25,299 nucleotides of DNA from Acidobacteriota bacterium. GTDB lineage: Bacteria; Acidobacteriota; Vicinamibacteria; Vicinamibacterales; UBA8438. The notes under the pieces were generated by a model. It was not told where the DNA came from and did no database searches. It saw nothing but the letters and a program-made list of their open reading frames with translations. Positions within the stretch are counted from its first letter, which is position 1; the number at the start of each line of letters is the position of its first letter. This document shows positions 23,784 to 25,299 of the stretch, in pieces. Where the stretch lies: contig DQEK01000268.1 of NCBI GenBank assembly GCA_003533545.1, positions 1 to 25,299 on the forward strand, in the 5' to 3' direction. The position numbers and the translations under genes were made by a program.

Positions 23784-23802
23784 TAAATGCCCCCCTCACC
23801 GA

Positions 23803-25251
23803 TTACCAAAATCCGAGGACCCTCCACCACAGCATGCCGACAAGCAGGCAGATGGCTAGGTTCACTACCGATGCGTAGAACCCGACTCTCCACCAATCCT
23901 CTAACGTAACGTAGCCCTCAATGAAAATAACTGGCGAGGTAGTGGTGCCGTAGTGCGTTAGGCCAGCGGTTAGATTGTTGATGAACACCAGGCTGTAAAC
24001 CACCAGCGTCGCCGGAACGCCGAGGCCGATCAGCAGCACGACAAACGGGGGATACATCGCCAATGCGTGCGCGGTGGTACTGGCGAAAAAGTAATGGGCG
24101 TAGAAGTAGGCGATCACCGTCACCGTGAACACGGTTACCCAAGATGCCCCTTCGAACCATGCCCCGAACCATTCTGCGAAGATGACGGTAACCCCCGTGT
24201 CGTTGAGCACCCCGCCCATCATCAACAACCCGCCGTACCAGACAAACACGTCCCAGGCAGAACGTTCGTTGAGCGCACTTTCCCAAGTCAAGGCCTGAGA
24301 CAGAAACAGCACCGTGATACCGAGAAAAGCGACCAGCCCGGGCGATAACCAGCTGACATAGGACGAAAGCACCCAGAACCCAATAAGCCCCACGAATACC
24401 GTGCCGACAACCGCTTCGCGGCCACGGATAGGCCCGACCTCCGCCAATTGGTCAGCGGCAAACTGGGCCGCCGCTGGTGTCTTCTTTAGCTCTGGCGACA
24501 TCGTTCGGTAGACAAGGTACGGCACTACGACACTAGAAACGACCCCAGGAGCTAGACCCGAAACGAACCAGCTAGTCCAGGTGATCGTCACTCCGGCGTA
24601 CTCGCTAGCCAGATCAGCGAGCAACAGATTTGCAGCGCTGCTGTAGAAGAACATCGCCGACGAGATGACACTCCCCTGATACATGCAGGTCATCAGAAAA
24701 GCACCCAAGCGCGTGGACGTGGCACCCGGATACGATTTGTAGAGACTGCTGATGCTGCGCGCGATCGGGAACACGATGCTGGCAGACCGAGCCGTGATCG
24801 ACGGCACCCCGGTCGCCAGAGTCAGGTCGGTGAGATGGAGTGCGTAGCCCAGCCCGAGCGAAGTGCTCCCAGTGGCGCGTACGAACCAAAGTGCGATGCG
24901 ACGCCCCAACCCGGACTCGCGGAGGGCTCGCGACATCAGCATCGCCATGAGCACCATCCAAACTGACGATGAGGAGTAACCGACAAGCGCCTGGTCCATC
25001 GGCAATCCGCCGAGCACTAGCATCGCCACGATGCCGACGATGACCATCGGAGAGCCAGGCATCGGCTGCAGCATCAAGCCGCCAATCGTGGCAAAAAACA
25101 CCCCAACGCGTCGCCAGTCCTGCGGGTCGATCCCCTCCGGAGGCGGGAACACGTGTGCAATCACAAAGTAAATACCAACGAGCGCCAGTAACCGGTACCG
25201 GCGGTGAGGCTTGGCGGGGAGCGCGGTGGCTCGGCTGGACTCGTCGGTCAT
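23803..25251 (-). CDS. DASS/SLC13-family anion transporter (CitT/DiT1-like)
   Basis: From ATG 25251 this is a 482-aa polytopic membrane protein with about a dozen hydrophobic segments. It belongs to the divalent anion:sodium symporter family that moves di- and tricarboxylates or sulfate. Motifs are VPSITARSASIVFPI (150-163, first signature), FFASTTAHALAM (about 388-399) and NNLTAGLTHYGTTTSPVIF (426-443, second signature; the LTHYGT form is typical of CitT and plant DiT1). In the first signature the usual SNT is SIT (I152). The frame stays open to the window edge at 25299, so an upstream start cannot be excluded; ATG 25251 has no good ribosome site. It heads the operon transporter, deacylase, DUF362, oxidoreductase. 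The substrate is probably a carboxylate, but this is not certain. Confidence 0.9.
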   Translation of the reverse strand: MTDESSRATALPAKPHRRYRLLALVGIYFVIAHVFPPPEGIDPQDWRRVGVFFATIGGLMLQPMPGSPMVIVGIVAMLVLGGLPMDQALVGYSSSSVWMVLMAMLMSRALRESGLGRRIALWFVRATGSTSLGLGYALHLTDLTLATGVPSITARSASIVFPIARSISSLYKSYPGATSTRLGAFLMTCMYQGSVISSAMFFYSSAANLLLADLASEYAGVTITWTSWFVSGLAPGVVSSVVVPYLVYRTMSPELKKTPAAAQFAADQLAEVGPIRGREAVVGTVFVGLIGFWVLSSYVSWLSPGLVAFLGITVLFLSQALTWESALNERSAWDVFVWYGGLLMMGGVLNDTGVTVIFAEWFGAWFEGASWVTVFTVTVIAYFYAHYFFASTTAHALAMYPPFVVLLIGLGVPATLVVYSLVFINNLTAGLTHYGTTTSPVIFIEGYVTLEDWWRVGFYASVVNLAICLLVGMLWWRVLGFW

Positions 25252-25299
25252 GAAGTTGCGGACCACCCTGTAGCCCCCAATTGTCGCATGTAGTCCCAC

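Noticed and set aside
22365..23786. A 473-codon open frame on the plus strand
   Set aside because: It lies wholly antisense to the amidohydrolase, whose metal motifs and lipobox are clear; the antisense product shows no recognisable domain and is a high-GC shadow.
1..25299. CRISPR arrays, transposases, integrases or phage genes
   Set aside because: No spaced direct repeats, terminal inverted repeats with a transposase, or mobile-element proteins were found on either strand.

Overview
The window looks like a chromosomal segment of a moderately GC-rich (roughly 60% by eye), probably Acidobacteriota/Vicinamibacteria-like, free-living heterotroph. This placement is inferred from the protein repertoire: secreted proteins opening with a 'DGQPHVSGVFTFR'-type motif, WPQF/RWRGP-type PQQ propellers, DUF4159, exported cyclase-family enzymes and carboxypeptidase-regulatory-like/haem/propeller proteins. 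It is not proven by a marker gene. No rRNA, complete tRNA, insertion sequence, integrase, phage gene or CRISPR array is visible. Twenty protein genes fill almost all of the sequence. The largest gap is 418 bases (2296-2713).

Layout. (1) The left edge carries the N-terminal 374 codons of sulfoacetaldehyde acetyltransferase (xsc), on the minus strand and running out of the window, followed by a secreted protein of unknown function (1300-2295, minus). (2) A divergent intergenic region with a symmetric dyad leads into a plus-strand run: exported PQQ-dependent dehydrogenase (2714-4672), epoxide-hydrolase-like alpha/beta hydrolase (4798-5682), crotonase (5901-6761) and LOG-family protein (6758-7525). 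(3) A translationally coupled minus-strand pair encodes an exported PQQ-like propeller (8034-9266) and an exported HMA-domain protein (7522-8037). Its leader holds a tRNA T-arm-like sequence. (4) A plus-strand trio encodes DUF4159 protein, PaaI thioesterase and a second exported PQQ-like propeller (9478-12328). (5) A single exported cyclase/kynurenine-formamidase-type metalloenzyme lies at 12330-13346 (minus). (6) A plus-strand series encodes amidase, exported esterase, an exported protein joining a regulatory-like domain, one c-type haem site and a propeller, and, after a clear intrinsic terminator, a patatin (13582-19754). (7) A tight minus-strand four-gene operon (25251 to 19818) encodes a DASS anion transporter, a lipoprotein N-acyl-D-amino-acid deacylase-like amidohydrolase, a DUF362 protein and an FAD-dependent oxidoreductase.

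How the genes fit together. The theme is breakdown of organic molecules outside or at the cell envelope. Ten of the twenty genes carry an N-terminal export or lipoprotein signal. Many of the rest are hydrolases or CoA-pathway enzymes (epoxide hydrolase, crotonase, thioesterase, amidase, patatin). Xsc indicates that C2 sulfonates (taurine or isethionate routes to sulfoacetaldehyde) can be used, giving acetyl phosphate and sulfite. The PQQ dehydrogenase has no haem domain and no cysteine in its mature part, so it needs a separate electron acceptor. The haem-propeller protein in the same window is a speculative candidate. The most system-like unit is the four-gene operon at the right end. Both its transporter and its amidohydrolase depart from their families at key ligand positions.
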